This document shows, piece by piece, positions 34,242 to 42,607 of a stretch of 64,000 nucleotides of DNA. Source of the DNA: Mycolicibacterium novocastrense (GTDB taxonomy: Bacteria; Actinomycetota; Actinomycetes; Mycobacteriales; Mycobacteriaceae); contig NZ_BCTA01000052.1 of the NCBI RefSeq assembly GCF_001570485.1, positions 62,001-126,000 of the forward strand. The letters run 5' to 3'. The notes under the pieces were generated by a model that ran no database searches, was not told the origin of the DNA, and saw only the letters and a program-made list of their open reading frames with translations. The position numbers and the translations under genes are program-made. How positions within the stretch are numbered: position 1 is the first letter of the stretch; each line of letters opens with the position of its first letter.

Positions 34242-35252
34242 TCAGCCGCCGACCGCTCCGTAGCGGGCATCCGCGACGCGGTCCAGGGCGACGGCGGGCT
34301 CGCCGAACGCCATGGCCCAGCCGCGCACCCGCCGGTAGTAGAGCTGGATGTCGCCCTCCATGCCGAAGCCGTAGCCGCCGTGGATGTGCAGGCTGCGATA
34401 CGTCGCGTCACGCGCGGTCTCGTAGGCGAATGCGAAAGCCATCGCGGCCAGCTCGGTCGCACGGCCTGCTTCATCGGGGAACGCGCACGCGGCTTCGAAC
34501 GCCAGCAGGCGCGCACCGTCGGTAGCGGTGGCACTGTCTGCAAGTGGGTGTGACACGGCCTGAAACGCCCCGATCGGGGTGCCGAACGCGTGCCGCTGCT
34601 TGGCGTAGTCGACCCCAATCTCGACGGCCTTCGCGGCGGCCCCCACCAGTGCCGCGGCGGTGAGGGCAAGCCACAGGTCGACTGCGTTCGAGAACAGCCG
34701 GCGGGCGTGCTCACCGTCGGCGAGAACGCTGACGTCGCCGGGGACGGTCACGTCCGCCAGCGGCAACGATCCGAGGTTCTGCACGTGAGTTCGGTTTGCC
34801 GTCGGCAACGTGACGAGACGCCCGCTGACCAACCCCACCACCGCATCGGCCACCGCACCGCCGGGCACGAGTGCCAACACGTCGCTGTCACAGGCGCGTG
34901 GCGCGAAGCTGACGAGCTTGTCACCCGACAAGGCCGAGCCCAACAGATTGTCAGCACCGCAGGCGGCCAGCAGCCGCGAAGCGATCTGCGCCTCGATGAC
35001 CGGTGCCGATGCGACCGCCCGGCCGTACTGCTCGGCGATCAGGGCCAGCTCCAGCTCGGAAGCTCCCCAGCCGCCGTCGGATTCGCCCACCGCCATCTCG
35101 ACGACGCCCGTCTGGACCAGTGCCTCCCACAGCTTCGGATCGAATCCCAGAGGTTCGGCCGCCCGCACCCGCTGCGACGTCGACTCGCGCGCATACATCG
35201 CCGCGAAGGAGTCGACAAGTTGTCGTTGCTCGTCGGACAGGCTCAACTCCAC
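34242..35252 (-). CDS. Acyl-CoA dehydrogenase, short beta-type subunit
   Basis: 336 residues, shorter than the usual ~380. N-terminal LSDEQRQLVDSFAAMYARES and C-terminal KQRHAFGTPIGAFQAVSHPLADS plus SLHIHGGYGFGMEGDIQLYYRR are clear. The central beta-domain motif for flavin binding is weak. Such proteins often pair with a full-length partner to form an alpha2-beta2 enzyme; the divergent gene at 35354 is the obvious candidate. GTG at 35252 follows GAGGGAA; an earlier GTG at 35267 is possible. Confidence 0.85.
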   Translation of the reverse strand: MELSLSDEQRQLVDSFAAMYARESTSQRVRAAEPLGFDPKLWEALVQTGVVEMAVGESDGGWGASELELALIAEQYGRAVASAPVIEAQIASRLLAACGADNLLGSALSGDKLVSFAPRACDSDVLALVPGGAVADAVVGLVSGRLVTLPTANRTHVQNLGSLPLADVTVPGDVSVLADGEHARRLFSNAVDLWLALTAAALVGAAAKAVEIGVDYAKQRHAFGTPIGAFQAVSHPLADSATATDGARLLAFEAACAFPDEAGRATELAAMAFAFAYETARDATYRSLHIHGGYGFGMEGDIQLYYRRVRGWAMAFGEPAVALDRVADARYGAVGG

Positions 35253-35269
35253 TGAAGGTTCCCTCACGT

Positions 35270-35302
35270 GCGAATATGGCTACTCTCAGTTTTGAGAGTA
35301 GC
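35270..35302. promoter_or_regulatory. Divergent operator with a perfect 10-bp inverted repeat
   Basis: GCTACTCTCA (35279-35288) and TGAGAGTAGC (35293-35302) are perfect complements with a 4-bp spacer; inside are CTCTC-N6-GAGAG half-sites. A further half-site, GCGAA-N6-TACTC, overlaps at 35270-35285. It lies between divergent acyl-CoA dehydrogenase genes and probably controls both. Confidence 0.75.
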
Positions 35303-35353
35303 ATTATCGTCCACGTTGTCCGCCCGTGCTGTGCGACAGATTGGTTACTGCTC

Positions 35354-36514
35354 ATGCACTTTCAGCCCGACCCCGCGACCGAAGCGTTCCGCGACGGTGT
35401 CCGAGAGCATCTGCACGGCGTGCTGACCCCCGACGTCGAAGAACGGATATACCGCAGCGGTGTCGCGCACGACGACGACTTCGCCAAAGGACTCGTCGAA
35501 AAGGGCTACTTCGCCCCCGGCTGGCCGACCGAATTGGGCGGGCAGGATCGCAACGCGTGGGAGGAGCAGGCACTCAACGAGGAGCTGATGCGGACGGACG
35601 CGCCGGTATACCTGTCCGAGACCACCCGGATGGTCGCGTCGATCATCCGACAGATCGGCACACCCGCGATGAAGGAGCGCATCCTGCCCGGCGCTCTCAG
35701 CGGCGACGTCACCATTGCGCTTGGCTTCACCGAACCCGAATGCGGCTCGGATGTGGCCGCCGCGGCGACCAGGGCGATGCGTGATGGTGACGAGTGGGTC
35801 ATCAACGGCTCCAAGATGTTCACCACGAACGGACACATCGCCGACTACGTCTTCCTGCTGGCCCGAACCAGCCCCGAGAAGCCGAAGCACAAGGGGCTCA
35901 CGATGTTTCTCGTGCCGACATGCTCCGACGGCTTCGAGGCGCAAGCGGTGTGGACCCTGTCGGGCGAGCGTACGAACATCACCTTCTACAGCGACGTGCG
36001 CATCGGCGACGACTGGCGCATCGGCGATGTCGACGCCGGTTGGCAGGTGCTGGGCTTGTCGCTGCAGGACGAGCACGCATCGGGATGGGGACCGCACATC
36101 GCACGCCTCCTGCACCACGCCGAGCAGTGGGCGACCACCACACGCGCGTCCGACGACTCACCTGCGATCGCGAAAACCGATGTGCGGCGGCGGATCGCAC
36201 GGGTGGCGATGGAACTCGAAGTGGCGATGCTGCTTCAGCGTCGATGCGTCTGGATGACAGAGAACGGTCAGACACCGGTCGCCGAGGGGCCGATGTCGAA
36301 GGTGTTCTCGACCGAGTCGCTCGTACGCGCGAGCCAGGACATCACCGAACTCGTCGGGCCGGATGCGATGCGGTCTCTCTTCGATCCGACGGCACCGCAG
36401 CGCGGCCGCTTCGAACACCTCATGCGCTTCTCGCTGGGGACCACGATCTACGCCGGCACCAGCGAGGTGCAGCGCACCATCATCGCCCAGCGGGGGCTCG
36501 GTTTACCCCGTTAG
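35354..36514 (+). CDS. Acyl-CoA dehydrogenase, full-length subunit
   Basis: 386 residues. N-terminal FQPDPATEAFRDGVREHL, flavin/substrate motifs LGFTEPECGSDVAAAATRA and WVINGSKMFTTNGH, and C-terminal TTIYAGTSEVQRTIIAQRGLGLP. At the place of the catalytic Glu of medium-chain enzymes (YEGT) it has YAGT, as do many mycobacterial FadE proteins that use a Glu elsewhere. The ATG at 35354 has no strong ribosome site. Likely partner of the divergent short dehydrogenase. Confidence 0.9.
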   Translation: MHFQPDPATEAFRDGVREHLHGVLTPDVEERIYRSGVAHDDDFAKGLVEKGYFAPGWPTELGGQDRNAWEEQALNEELMRTDAPVYLSETTRMVASIIRQIGTPAMKERILPGALSGDVTIALGFTEPECGSDVAAAATRAMRDGDEWVINGSKMFTTNGHIADYVFLLARTSPEKPKHKGLTMFLVPTCSDGFEAQAVWTLSGERTNITFYSDVRIGDDWRIGDVDAGWQVLGLSLQDEHASGWGPHIARLLHHAEQWATTTRASDDSPAIAKTDVRRRIARVAMELEVAMLLQRRCVWMTENGQTPVAEGPMSKVFSTESLVRASQDITELVGPDAMRSLFDPTAPQRGRFEHLMRFSLGTTIYAGTSEVQRTIIAQRGLGLPR

Positions 36515-37291
36515 GTCCTTGGGCTTGCGCGTTGTCCGCCTGCGCGGCGCCGCCTTGGCGGTCACAGCCTTCTTCGGGGCGTTCGCGGGCGGCGTCAACG
36601 CCTGCAGGCACCACGCCCACAACTGATCCTCGGTGAGTTCAGCGCCCTTGACACCCAGATGGAACACCCCGATCTGGGCGAGCGCGATGAGCGTCGAGTT
36701 CAGCAGCGTGGTGAGCTGGGCGGGCGTCAGATCCTTGCGGACCAGCCCCGCACGCGAGCACGCGGTGAGGATCTTGGTGAGCAGTTTCTGATGGGGTTCC
36801 CAGATCTTGGCGAAATCCGCGGGGCGCTCGATCTCCAGGCTCAGGTTGTAGATCGTCATCACCCGGCCGCCGATGGCCTCCGACGACTCCGCGCGCGAGA
36901 GGAATCCCCGGCAGAACGCCTCGAGCTGTTCCATCGGACCGTCGGCGGCCGCCACCTCGTGGCGGATCGCTTCGATGAACTGGCTCGTGGCGTTCTCGTA
37001 CAGCGCCAGCAGCAGTTCTTCCTTGCCGGCGAAGTGCTGGTAGAACGCGCGCAAGCTGAGGTTCGAACGGTCGATGAGGGTTTGGATCGTGAAGTCGGCG
37101 CGACCGGATTCCTCGACCAGTTCGAGTGCGGTGGCCAAGAACCTCGAACTGCGCGCGAGCGCACGCGCACGCGCTTGACTCAGTCGCCGCTCGATCGTTC
37201 GCTCCTGCCAGCTGCCCGGCATCTCGACGTCGGTCTCGACGAGTTCCAGATCGGGTTCCGAGTCGCGGGCGCCCCGCTTCTTAGCAGTCAT
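36503..37291 (-). CDS. TetR regulator with basic C-terminal tail
   Basis: 262 residues. The helix-turn-helix is ADFTIQTLIDRSNLSLRAF then YQHFAGKEELLLALYENA. The C-terminal ~30 residues are Lys/Arg/Pro/Ala-rich (KKAVTAKAAPRRRTTRKPK), unusual for TetR and possibly a non-specific DNA-binding tail. ATG at 37291 is preferred over GTG at 37297 (AGG six bases upstream). Two GAGAA/TTCTC-type sites lie in its promoter region, so it is the leading candidate regulator of the cluster. Its end overlaps the dehydrogenase gene by 12 bp. Confidence 0.88.
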   Translation of the reverse strand: MTAKKRGARDSEPDLELVETDVEMPGSWQERTIERRLSQARARALARSSRFLATALELVEESGRADFTIQTLIDRSNLSLRAFYQHFAGKEELLLALYENATSQFIEAIRHEVAAADGPMEQLEAFCRGFLSRAESSEAIGGRVMTIYNLSLEIERPADFAKIWEPHQKLLTKILTACSRAGLVRKDLTPAQLTTLLNSTLIALAQIGVFHLGVKGAELTEDQLWAWCLQALTPPANAPKKAVTAKAAPRRRTTRKPKDLTG

Positions 37292-37299
37292 GATCACCT

Positions 37300-37366
37300 G
37301 AGAATACGCGTTCCCCTCGCCCGATTGCGATTCGCTGGTGCGCTACTCTTGGAAACGGACATTCTC
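37300..37366. promoter_or_regulatory. Two operator-like sites between TetR and amidohydrolase genes
   Basis: GAGAA-N6-TTCCC at 37300-37315, adjoining the TetR start, and GGAAA-N6-TTCTC at 37351-37366. Each keeps one perfect half of the GAGAA/TTCTC motif seen elsewhere in the cluster, with the same 6-bp spacer. They would fit autoregulation of the TetR gene and control of the amidohydrolase. Confidence 0.5.
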
Positions 37367-37416
37367 GCCGAACGGGAATGGGTGTTGTCGCAAGCCGTCC
37401 CCGAAGGAGTGCAGCG

Positions 37417-38604
37417 TTGAGCGCAGACATTCTGATCGTCTCACCGGACGACCATCTGGTGGAACCGGCCGATCTGTGGACCAGCCGGTTGCCCGAGCGC
37501 TACCGCGACGTCGGACCGCGGATCGTCCGGCACCGCGGGCGCATGGACCCGTCGGTGACCTCCGATGTCGCGTTCATCGAGGATGAGGACGGCCGCGACG
37601 CCGACATCTGGCACTACGAGGATTCGATCATCCCGATTCCGCTGATCAGCGCCGCTGCCGGTTACGAACTCGACGAACTGTCCACCGACCCGATCACCTA
37701 CGACGAGATGCGGCCCGGTTGCTATCGACCGGCCGACCGGCTCGCGGACATGGACGTCGCCGGCATCGAGGCCTCCGCCTGCTTCCCCAACACGCTGGTC
37801 CGCTTCTGCGGTCAGCGATTCCTCCACGCCAAGGACAAAGAGCTCGCATTGCTGTGCGTCCAGGCCTACAACGACTTCCAAATCGACGAATGGGGCGGCA
37901 GCTCGAACGGCAGGCTCATTCCGCTGGGCATCATCCCGTTGTGGGATGTCGAGCTCGCCGTCAAGGAGGTGGAGCGGGTTGCGGCCAAGGGAATGCCCGC
38001 GGTGTGCTTCTCGGAACTGCCTGCGCGACTGGACCTGCCGTCCATCCACAGCGGTTACTGGGACCCGTTCTTCGCGGCGTGCGAGAGCAACAACGTCGGC
38101 ATCATGCTGCACATCGGGTCGAGTTCGTCGCTGACGAAGTCCTCACCCGACTCCCCGCACGTCGTCACCAGTGCGTTGATGGCGGTCAACTGCACCATCG
38201 CCCTGGTCGACTGGTTGTTCTCGGGCAAGCTGCGGCAGTTCCCGAAACTCAAGCTCGCGTTCGCCGAGGCGCAGGCTGGGTGGATCCCGTACTACCTGCA
38301 GCGCGTCGACGAGGTCTGGGAGGATCGGCGGGCGTGGGGCGGCATCCACCCGCTACTGACCGAGCCGCCCAGCACCCAGGTGCCCGGCCGCGTGTGGTTC
38401 TCGACCTTCGGCGACCCGGTCGCGTTTCGGATTCTCGATCTCGTCGGACCGGACCAGCTGATGTTCGAAACCGACTACCCGCACAACGACACGAACTGGC
38501 CCAACAGCATGGATGTCGCCAACAAGGCGACCGAGGGTCTCGACGAGGAGACCAAGCGGAAGGTGTTGTCCACCAACGCCAAGAACTTCTTCGGCCTGGT
38601 GTAA
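37417..38604 (+). CDS. Amidohydrolase family 2 protein (ACMSD-like), first copy
   Basis: 395 residues, metal-dependent TIM-barrel hydrolase or decarboxylase of the ACMSD-like group. The N-terminal metal motif is SPDDHLVEP; later ligands are probably His in IMLHIGSSS and Asp in MFETDYPHNDTNWP. The TTG start at 37417 has GAAGGAG seven bases upstream, better than the in-frame ATG at 37378. Related copies are at 44181 and 60264. Such proteins are frequent in mycobacterial CoA-linked catabolic clusters, where their reaction is unclear. Confidence 0.88.
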   Translation: MSADILIVSPDDHLVEPADLWTSRLPERYRDVGPRIVRHRGRMDPSVTSDVAFIEDEDGRDADIWHYEDSIIPIPLISAAAGYELDELSTDPITYDEMRPGCYRPADRLADMDVAGIEASACFPNTLVRFCGQRFLHAKDKELALLCVQAYNDFQIDEWGGSSNGRLIPLGIIPLWDVELAVKEVERVAAKGMPAVCFSELPARLDLPSIHSGYWDPFFAACESNNVGIMLHIGSSSSLTKSSPDSPHVVTSALMAVNCTIALVDWLFSGKLRQFPKLKLAFAEAQAGWIPYYLQRVDEVWEDRRAWGGIHPLLTEPPSTQVPGRVWFSTFGDPVAFRILDLVGPDQLMFETDYPHNDTNWPNSMDVANKATEGLDEETKRKVLSTNAKNFFGLV

Positions 38605-38653
38605 CGGATACCCTTCCGCCCGACCGTGAAGTTTCGTACGCTACACGCCGCTG

Positions 38654-38677
38654 CGACCGTATGAGATCGCACGGTCG
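38654..38677. terminator. Hairpin between convergent genes
   Basis: CGACCGT (38654-38660) pairs with ACGGTCG (38671-38677) across a 10-base loop, in the 90-bp gap between the convergent amidohydrolase and crotonase genes. A second CGACCGT copy at 38621-38627 could pair with the same right arm. Probably a shared terminator. Confidence 0.6.
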
Positions 38678-38694
38678 GAGCATCTGGGAACAGG

Positions 38695-39519
38695 CTAGCG
38701 CGCTTGCCAGTCGGGCTTGCGCTTCTCCAGGAAGGCGCGCGGACCCTCGATCGCGTCCTTGGTCAGGGCCACCTTCATCCGGTAGTTCTCGGCGAGCAGT
38801 TCGGCTTCGTAGATCGGCAGCGTCAAGCCCTTGCGCACCGCCATCCGCGAACCCCGCACCGCCAGGGGCGCATTGGAATTCACGATCTCGGCGACCTCCC
38901 ACGCCCGGTCCATGAGCGTTTCGTGGGCCACCACTTCGGTGAACACGCCGAGGTCGTAGGCGCGCTGCGCGTCGAGTTGCTCGTGCCTGCCCATCAGGAT
39001 CAACCGCATGGCGACGGGGAGCGGCAGAATCCTGGCGAGCCGGACCCCCTCGCGCCCGGAGGTGACGCCGATGCTCACGTGCGGGTCCATCAACGTCGCG
39101 CGTTCGGAGGCGATCGTGATGTCGGCCGTGGTGACGAGATCCATACCCGCACCACACGCAATGCCGTTGACGGCGCAGATGATCGGCTTGGTCATCTGCA
39201 GCCACGGGGGTGTGGCCTCTTGCGGCGCGTCCCATTGGCGCATGGAGCTCAGGATGGGCTCGCCCTGGTTGTCGATGCCCGCCGCGTTCTCCATGTCATG
39301 GTCGGCGGCCTTGTTGACGTCGGCTCCGACGCACAGCGCGCGGCCGGCCCCGGTGATGATCACAGTCCAGATGTCCTGCGAATGTTCGATTTCGGCGTAC
39401 ACCTCGGCGAGTTCCGCGATCATCTCGTCGTTGATCGCGTTGAGCACCTCGGGCCGGTTCAACGTCACACACGCGGTGTGACCGGAGACCTCGAACGTGA
39501 CGGTGTCGTAATCGCTCAT
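38695..39519 (-). CDS. Enoyl-CoA hydratase/isomerase family protein
   Basis: 274 residues, crotonase fold (VTLNRPEVLNAINDEMIAEL, GRALCVGADVNKA, NGIACGAGMDLVTTADI). At the first hydratase Glu position it has Asp (GAGMDL) and at the second His (MDPHVSIGV), so hydratase activity is doubtful. It follows the hydroxyacid dehydrogenase gene with one base between stop and ATG, so the two are tightly coupled. Last gene of a four-gene minus-strand operon. Confidence 0.87.
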   Translation of the reverse strand: MSDYDTVTFEVSGHTACVTLNRPEVLNAINDEMIAELAEVYAEIEHSQDIWTVIITGAGRALCVGADVNKAADHDMENAAGIDNQGEPILSSMRQWDAPQEATPPWLQMTKPIICAVNGIACGAGMDLVTTADITIASERATLMDPHVSIGVTSGREGVRLARILPLPVAMRLILMGRHEQLDAQRAYDLGVFTEVVAHETLMDRAWEVAEIVNSNAPLAVRGSRMAVRKGLTLPIYEAELLAENYRMKVALTKDAIEGPRAFLEKRKPDWQAR

Positions 39520-39520
39520 C

Positions 39521-40594
39521 TCACTCCACAGCTGCCGTGTTGCGGGCGGTCGGCCGGACGCCCAGGATCTCTTCGAACCGGTCGCAGTAGCGCGGCCACA
39601 CTTCCGGGTTGAGTAGCCGCGGTGGCATGTCTCCGGCGAAGATCGTCTGCCACTGGGTGGCGGTGGCGACCGCGATATCGCGAGCCGCCTCGACGGTGAT
39701 GCCCGCGACATGCGGTGTGGCGACCACATTGTCGAGTCGCAGCAGCGGGTTGTCGTGTCTCGGCGGCTCCTCGTGGAACACGTCGAGCCCCGCGCCGGCG
39801 ATCCGGCCGGCGGCCAAGGCGTCATAGAGGGCCGCTTCATCGTGGACCGGGCCACGTGCGGTGGTGATGAAGTACGCGGTCGGCTTCATCGCAGCAAACT
39901 GCTTGGCCTCGAACAACCCTCGAGTCTCGGCGGTCAACGGGCACGTGACCTGAATGAAGTCCGATCGTTCGACCAGTTCGGATAGGTCCACCCGAACCGC
40001 GCCCCGGGAGCGGGCAGTCGCGTCGTCGACGTAGGGGTCGAAAACCAGGACCTCCATACCGAACGGGGCACACAACTCAACGAGCCGTCCACCGATGGCG
40101 CCCAACCCAACCACACCGAGCGTCTTGCCGAACAGCTGAGTGCCCCGCAACGCCAATCGATCTCCGAGCAGGCCGCTGCGCAGCGCCCGGTCGGCGGCGG
40201 TGATCTTCTTGGCCAGGTCCAGCATGAGTCCTAGCGCATGTTCGGCCACCGCTTCGGCGCCGGGACCGGAGTTGTTGCACACCGCGACCCCCGCGCGGGT
40301 GCACGCCTCGACGTCGATCACGTCATAGCCCGCCCCCGCCGAACACACGGCAAGCAACTGCGGGCAGCGATTCACCAGAGCCTGCCCGGCCAGCCACTGC
40401 GTACCGTCGCCGATCGAGGCGACGTCCGTTCGGGTGGCGACCTGATATCCGTGTGCCGATTCCAGTGCCACCCAACCTTGTTCGTCAGGCGCTTGGAGGT
40501 CGAGCTTGACGAGCTCGATGTCGGTCTCCGCCAGGATGTCTCCTGCGACCTGATCGGTCCACCTCTCGTAGACCAGTCGCGGACGGGTGGTCAT
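39521..40594 (-). CDS. D-isomer-specific 2-hydroxyacid dehydrogenase
   Basis: 357 residues, NAD-dependent. Rossmann motif VVGLGAIGGRLVEL; catalytic Arg in ITTARGPVHDE, Glu in FHEEPPRHDNP and His in ATPHVAGITVEA. It differs clearly from the one at 13561, so it is not a recent duplicate. Its ATG overlaps the upstream dioxygenase stop (ATGA). With the HpcH/HpaI aldolase it could interconvert a 2-oxo and a 2-hydroxy acid. Confidence 0.9.
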   Translation of the reverse strand: MTTRPRLVYERWTDQVAGDILAETDIELVKLDLQAPDEQGWVALESAHGYQVATRTDVASIGDGTQWLAGQALVNRCPQLLAVCSAGAGYDVIDVEACTRAGVAVCNNSGPGAEAVAEHALGLMLDLAKKITAADRALRSGLLGDRLALRGTQLFGKTLGVVGLGAIGGRLVELCAPFGMEVLVFDPYVDDATARSRGAVRVDLSELVERSDFIQVTCPLTAETRGLFEAKQFAAMKPTAYFITTARGPVHDEAALYDALAAGRIAGAGLDVFHEEPPRHDNPLLRLDNVVATPHVAGITVEAARDIAVATATQWQTIFAGDMPPRLLNPEVWPRYCDRFEEILGVRPTARNTAAVE

Positions 40595-41706
40595 CGCTTG
40601 ATTTTTGGCTTCGCCTGAGCCGCCTTGAACATGTCGGCCAGTGCGGGGTCGACGTTCTTGTAGTCATTGCGTGCGATCGTGCCGTCCCGCCCGGGAACGG
40701 GGTCATAGCCCAGGCGCAGATCTTTGTTCTCCATGTGGAAGTACTCCCGCCCGACGGGCAGGCGGCGGTCCTCGCGCGGAACCTCCATCCACGCGCGCAG
40801 GAAGCACCGCGCCTTCTTCGGGTCGGTGCTGCTGACGAAGTCGGAGCGGGAGTGGCACATCGCGAAGTTGTTGGCGACGGCGGCCTCCCCGGATTCCAGG
40901 CGGAACTCGACCTGCTGTTCGACCAGGATGTTGCGCAACAACTCGATGGCCTCGTTTTGTTCGGGGGTGAACTCCCGGCCGAGGGTGTGCATCGCCGGCA
41001 GGATACTGCTGTAGGTGAAGTTGATGCAGATACGACCGTCGATCTGGGAGAAGACCGGCACGTCATAAGGCGTCACGTCGGGTTGATCGTCGGGCTGCTC
41101 GCTGCGCCGGTGGTGCGGGAATCCCTGGTAGAGCACCGGGAGCAGGTCAGGACGCTCGGTGAGCATCCGGTTGTGCGCTGCAGGGCCGCTGGCGAACTGG
41201 CTCTCGCCACCCTCGGCGGCGGGGTACACGCAGAGCAGCGACAGAATGTCCGCCGCATCGTTGTGCATCGCGAGCTCGGCTCGGGACTTGGTGCCACGCG
41301 CCGGTTGTACGCCGTTGGGCAGCACCTCTTCCTGCACGCGCACCATGCGGTGGCCGAAGGAGTTGTTGGACACCAGATAACCGAGGTGAGTGCAGAACGC
41401 CCAGTAGATGCGTTCCAGATCCTCGATCGAGTGCTGCTCGACGGGGAAACCGCGCACACACGCCAGCCCCCGTCCGAACATCAGCTCCCGATACAGCCGC
41501 GCGAGGTCCTCGTCGAGATCCGGGTGCCGGGCATCATCGGGCGTGATGTCGTCACGATCCTTGTGGGCGGTCTTCGCCAGAACTGATTCCAGCGCCGCCA
41601 CATTGCGAGACGACAGGTCGAACGCGAAGTCCTCCTTGCTGCTGAAGTCGGCACCGGTCCATGCCATCGGATCGCTGACTTGCTCGGTGTAGATCGCGGT
41701 GGGCAT
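40591..41706 (-). CDS. TauD/TfdA-like Fe(II)/2-oxoglutarate dioxygenase
   Basis: 371 residues. The HxD iron motif is in ELAMHNDAADIL (His and Asp two apart); the distal His is probably in NNFAMCHSRSDF and the 2-oxoglutarate Arg in KARCFLRAWMEV. The family hydroxylates unactivated carbons. N-terminal LYRELMFGRGLACVRGFPV is typical. It may open the substrate for cleavage by neighbouring enzymes. Second gene of the 38695-42602 operon. Confidence 0.87.
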   Translation of the reverse strand: MPTAIYTEQVSDPMAWTGADFSSKEDFAFDLSSRNVAALESVLAKTAHKDRDDITPDDARHPDLDEDLARLYRELMFGRGLACVRGFPVEQHSIEDLERIYWAFCTHLGYLVSNNSFGHRMVRVQEEVLPNGVQPARGTKSRAELAMHNDAADILSLLCVYPAAEGGESQFASGPAAHNRMLTERPDLLPVLYQGFPHHRRSEQPDDQPDVTPYDVPVFSQIDGRICINFTYSSILPAMHTLGREFTPEQNEAIELLRNILVEQQVEFRLESGEAAVANNFAMCHSRSDFVSSTDPKKARCFLRAWMEVPREDRRLPVGREYFHMENKDLRLGYDPVPGRDGTIARNDYKNVDPALADMFKAAQAKPKIKR

Positions 41707-41738
41707 CCGTCCTCCTGTTGTCGTGACGAGGCTCTCGG

Positions 41739-42602
41739 TTATCGGCTCGCCGCGCGCCTCTCGAGCTCACGCAGGGCATGCGCACGGGCAGCGGCGGCCT
41801 CGGTCATCATTCCGACGTCGGTACCCGCCGAAATGAATCGCAACCCCAGCCCTGCAAAGCGTTCCAGCAGGTCAACGGACTTGATCCCGGCCACTCCCAG
41901 CGCCACGCCGTGTGCACGACAGGCCGCTGCGACAGAGTCTACTGCACGGCGGAAATGCTCATTCTCATATTGGCCGTGGATGCCCATCTCGGCCGTCAGG
42001 TCGCTGGGCCCCAGGAGCACCATGTCAACCCCTTCGACGGCCGCGATCTCATCGGACACCGCTACCGCGTCGGGTGTCTCGATCATCACCGCCACCACGG
42101 TGTGGCGCTCGAGTTCGGCCGTGAGTTCGGCGGCGGGACGAGGTGCGTAGCCACTCACCGCGTTGGGCCCGGAGATGGACCGATGGCCGACGGGTGGGTA
42201 GCGAGCGGCATCGACGACCCCCTGCGCTTCCTGCGCCGAGTTCACGTGCGGCACAATCACTCCCACAGCTCCAGCGTCGAGCACACGCGCGATCACGGAA
42301 GGGTCGTGCGACGGTACCCGTACGAGGCCGGAGATACCGGCGCCGAGCGCGGCCACGCAGAGCATCCCGGCCGTTTCGAGCGAGCAGGCGGTGTGCTCGA
42401 GATCGACATAGACGGCGTCGTATCCGCAGGCCGCCGCGATCGCTGGGACATCGGGGGTGCGGGCATTCAACAACGCCAGGCACAACACCAGGCGATCGCC
42501 CTTCAGCGCATCCCGCAGCGGTCCCGGCACCCACTCACGGTAACCGAGCGAGAACCATGATTCCACTATCTGGGCAACGTCATTCTCGCCTGTGGTAACC
42601 AT
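41739..42602 (-). CDS. HpcH/HpaI family aldolase
   Basis: 287 residues from ATG 42602. Class II pyruvate aldolase fold: YDAVYVDLEHTACSLET (metal Glu/Asp and His), GLVRVPSHDPSVIARVLDAG, GVIVPHVNSAQEAQ, VMIETPDAV and DMVLLGPSDLTAEMG. It probably cleaves a 4-hydroxy-2-oxo acid to pyruvate plus an aldehyde. The start is uncertain: 42602 is only 5 bp from the divergent thiolase ATG and would place operator-like sites inside the gene; GTG at 42566 or 42530 would leave room for a promoter. Confidence 0.85.
   Translation of the reverse strand: MVTTGENDVAQIVESWFSLGYREWVPGPLRDALKGDRLVLCLALLNARTPDVPAIAAACGYDAVYVDLEHTACSLETAGMLCVAALGAGISGLVRVPSHDPSVIARVLDAGAVGVIVPHVNSAQEAQGVVDAARYPPVGHRSISGPNAVSGYAPRPAAELTAELERHTVVAVMIETPDAVAVSDEIAAVEGVDMVLLGPSDLTAEMGIHGQYENEHFRRAVDSVAAACRAHGVALGVAGIKSVDLLERFAGLGLRFISAGTDVGMMTEAAAARAHALRELERRAASR
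42550..42598. promoter_or_regulatory. Operator-like half-sites between aldolase and thiolase genes
   Basis: GAGAA-N6-TTCCA at 42550-42565 and TTCTC-N6-GGTAA at 42583-42598. One half of each is perfect for the cluster motif and the 6-bp spacer is kept. Weak individually; included because of the shared spacing and position. Confidence 0.4.
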
Positions 42603-42607
42603 TACGT

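Noticed and set aside
35354..36514. Inactive acyl-CoA dehydrogenase because YEGT is YAGT
   Set aside because: Many mycobacterial FadE proteins use a catalytic Glu at another position, so the change alone does not show loss of function.
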